Translations under genes and position numbers: made by a program | The notes under the pieces: generated by a model | Databases searched by the model: none | The model's input: only the letters and a program-made list of their open reading frames with translations | Told to the model about the DNA's origin: nothing | Part shown: piece after piece, positions 21,417-23,072 of the stretch | Layout: every line of letters starts with the position of its first letter | Position numbering within the stretch: the first letter of the stretch is position 1 | DNA from: JANWKA01 sp035533815 | GTDB taxonomy: Bacteria > Bacteroidota > Bacteroidia > Chitinophagales > Chitinophagaceae | NCBI GenBank assembly: GCA_035533815.1 | Contig: DATLTB010000085.1 | Span: forward strand, 1-23,072 | DNA length: 23,072 bases | Reading direction: 5' to 3'

Positions 21417-22931
21417 TTACCTTTGTTCAGGTCTCATCTGTGGAAACAGCAGGACATCCTGAATGGAAGCCTGACCGGTAATCAGCATAGCGAGCCGGTC
21501 CAGCCCGATACCAATTCCTGATGTGGGAGGCATGCCATATTCCAGGGCCCGTAAAAAATCATGATCGACATGCATGGCCTCGGTATCTCCCCTGGCCATC
21601 AGGGCGGCCTGCTCTTCAAAGCGGACTCGCTGATCCAGGGGATCATTCAGTTCTGAATAGGCATTGGCGATTTCATGGCCGTTTACAATCAGCTCAAAAC
21701 GTTCCACCAACCCTGCTTTGCTGCGATGCTTTTTAGTCAGGGGGCTCATTTCCAGGGGGTAATCTGTAATGAAGGTGGGCTGAATATAATGGGATTCACA
21801 GGTTTCACTAAACAGGACATCGGTCAGTTTCCCTTTCCCCCAGTTAGATTCGACGGGTAAATGCAGGTGTTTGCAGGTTTCCCGGAGCGCTGTTTCGTCC
21901 ATATCAGAGATATCCAGACCCGTATGTTCCCGGATCGCATCAAACATGGAGATCCTTGGGTAAGGTGCCCGGAAGCTGATCGAATGTCCGCCAGCCATCA
22001 GTTCCGGGTTGCCATTAACGGTTATCGCGGTGTATTCCAGCAATTTTTCGGTGAAGTCCATCATCCACAGATAATCTTTATAGGCTACGTAAAATTCCAG
22101 GATGGTGAATTCCGGGTTATGGGTACGGTCCATGCCTTCATTACGGAAGTTGCGACTGAACTCATAAACCCAGTCGAATCCCCCCACGATCAGGCGTTTC
22201 AGATATAACTCATCGGCAATTCTGAGGTATAGTGGAATATCCAGGGCATTATGATGGGTGACGAAAGGACGGGCTGCAGCACCCCCCGGAAGGAACTGCA
22301 ACACCGGCGTATCCACTTCCAGGGCACCCTGGGCATTGAGAAATTCCCTCAATGCATTTTTCATCCGGGTCAGGCGGACAAATACCTCTTTGGCTTCTGC
22401 ATCCACGATCAGGCTGGCATAACGCTGACGATAACGGAATTCTGGATCTGTCACTGCATCAAAGGTCTCCCCTTCTTTCTCCTTGACGACAGGCAGGGGA
22501 TGCAGGGCCTTGGATAACAGGGTGAACTGTTGCACATGTAGGGAAATCTCACCGGTTCGGGTAAGGAACACAAAACCCTTGACTCCGATAATGTCCCCGA
22601 TATCCAACAGCTTCTTCCAGACCAGTTCATAAAGTGTTTTATCCTCCCCCGGACAAATATCTTCCCGCCGGACATATAGCTGGATACGGCCAGTGGAATC
22701 CTGAAGAACAGCAAAACAGGCTTTCCCCATATCCCGGATGCCCATGATCCTGCCTGCAAGGAAAAGGTCCCTGAATTCATCTTTTTTCTCCTCACTGAAA
22801 TTATTTCGGATATCAGCGGCATACCCACTGACAGGGAAGCAAGCAGCCGGATATGGGTCTATCCCCAGCCGGACAAGTTGTTGCAACTTGTCCCTGCGAA
22901 TGATTTCCTGTTCAGATAAATGCTGGTTCAT
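21417..22931 (-). CDS. lysS: Lysyl-tRNA synthetase, class II
   Basis: Charges tRNA-Lys in the cytoplasm. It has 504 residues from the ATG at 22931 (E. coli LysS has 505); an upstream in-frame TTG at 22949 lies on the promoter box and is rejected. The N-terminal OB-fold tRNA-binding domain is visible as FLAGRIMGIRDMGKACFAVLQD, then the class II core: motif 1 around EVDTPVLQ, the lysine-binding GGAAARPFVTHHN, motif 2 FRNEGMDRTHNPEF, and motif 3 GIGIGLDRLAMLITG near the C-terminus. All expected motifs are intact. A -7 box lies at 22947-22954, giving a short leader of about ten bases. The neighbouring gene off the window is divergent, with its own promoter. Confidence 0.96.
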   Translation of the reverse strand: MNQHLSEQEIIRRDKLQQLVRLGIDPYPAACFPVSGYAADIRNNFSEEKKDEFRDLFLAGRIMGIRDMGKACFAVLQDSTGRIQLYVRREDICPGEDKTLYELVWKKLLDIGDIIGVKGFVFLTRTGEISLHVQQFTLLSKALHPLPVVKEKEGETFDAVTDPEFRYRQRYASLIVDAEAKEVFVRLTRMKNALREFLNAQGALEVDTPVLQFLPGGAAARPFVTHHNALDIPLYLRIADELYLKRLIVGGFDWVYEFSRNFRNEGMDRTHNPEFTILEFYVAYKDYLWMMDFTEKLLEYTAITVNGNPELMAGGHSISFRAPYPRISMFDAIREHTGLDISDMDETALRETCKHLHLPVESNWGKGKLTDVLFSETCESHYIQPTFITDYPLEMSPLTKKHRSKAGLVERFELIVNGHEIANAYSELNDPLDQRVRFEEQAALMARGDTEAMHVDHDFLRALEYGMPPTSGIGIGLDRLAMLITGQASIQDVLLFPQMRPEQR

Positions 22932-22946
22932 GAGATAAAAACGGGG

Positions 22947-22954
22947 CAAAGTTA
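22947..22954 (-). promoter_or_regulatory. Candidate -7 box of lysS
   Basis: The minus strand reads TAACTTTG, matching TAnnTTTG, about 16 bases before the lysS ATG at 22931. Confidence 0.5.
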
Positions 22955-23016
22955 AAAAAATAAGGTAAGCGGGGAGGTTTACATTTTAATAACAATCGAA
23001 TTATATTCCCTTCGCA

Positions 23017-23044
23017 TTTGACAGGCAAATTGGGCGTATCTTTG
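23017..23044 (+). promoter_or_regulatory. Promoter for a gene beyond the right edge
   Basis: TTTGACA (23017-23023) followed after a 16-base gap from the TTTG by TATCTTTG (23037-23044) is the clearest -33/-7 pair in the window. AGGAG at 23055-23059 precedes a possible GTG start at 23063 (GTG AAA ATT), so a gene may begin right at the edge; too little of it is present to name. Confidence 0.6.
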
Positions 23045-23072
23045 TATTAATAACAGGAGATTGTGAAAATTT

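Noticed and set aside
1..23072. CRISPR array, tRNA, rRNA, prophage or integron signals
   Set aside because: No regularly spaced repeats, cloverleaf-like sequences, ribosomal RNA stretches or phage structural genes were seen.

Overview
The window reads as chromosomal DNA from a member of the Bacteroidota, most likely near Chitinophagaceae; the family placement is an inference. The support comes from Bacteroidota-type -7 promoter boxes (TAnnTTTG) upstream of many genes, an IspG with the long internal insert, an ECF sigma / anti-sigma / outer-membrane-barrel operon, DUF4369 and DUF2911 proteins, lipoprotein signal peptides and weak Shine-Dalgarno sequences. I found no rRNA, tRNA or CRISPR array.

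Left accessory block (1-3.2 kb). It opens with a decayed IS200/IS605 transposase and a perfect hairpin that looks like the right end of that element. A three-gene HipBST-type toxin-antitoxin module follows: an HTH antitoxin, a separate HipA N-terminal domain protein, and a HipA/HipT Ser/Thr kinase with an added zinc-knuckle-like N-terminus. Next is a lipoprotein serine esterase closed by a strong intrinsic terminator.

Metabolic and envelope block (3.3-10 kb, all minus strand). This holds ispG (isoprenoid MEP pathway, large form), an isolated batC-batB pair, a class D beta-lactamase homologue that has lost its catalytic Ser and both active-site Lys residues, a small lipoprotein, and kbl (threonine/glycine metabolism).

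Sigma-factor block (10.2-13 kb, plus). An ECF sigma factor, a membrane anti-sigma factor, an outer-membrane beta-barrel protein and a short DUF4369 lipoprotein appear to form one operon. The last gene seems to have lost the thioredoxin half usual for its family. A gene-free stretch of about 620 bp follows.

Right block (13.6-23 kb). An L,D-transpeptidase (+) converges on acs (acetyl-CoA synthetase, -). Then come a DUF2911 protein (-), an ACP phosphodiesterase (-), a long structured intergenic region, a deoxyhypusine-synthase-like gene (+) with a hairpin at its start codon, an aldo/keto reductase (+), a DoxX-like membrane protein (-), a doubtful small secreted ORF (+) and lysS (-). A good promoter at the extreme right end fires out of the window.

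The most unusual items are the triply substituted OXA-like pseudoenzyme, the HipBST-type module with its operator-like palindrome and odd kinase loop, the bacterial deoxyhypusine-synthase homologue with its start-codon hairpin, and the structured non-coding stretch near 18 kb. I did not find a clearly new multi-gene defence or biosynthetic system.
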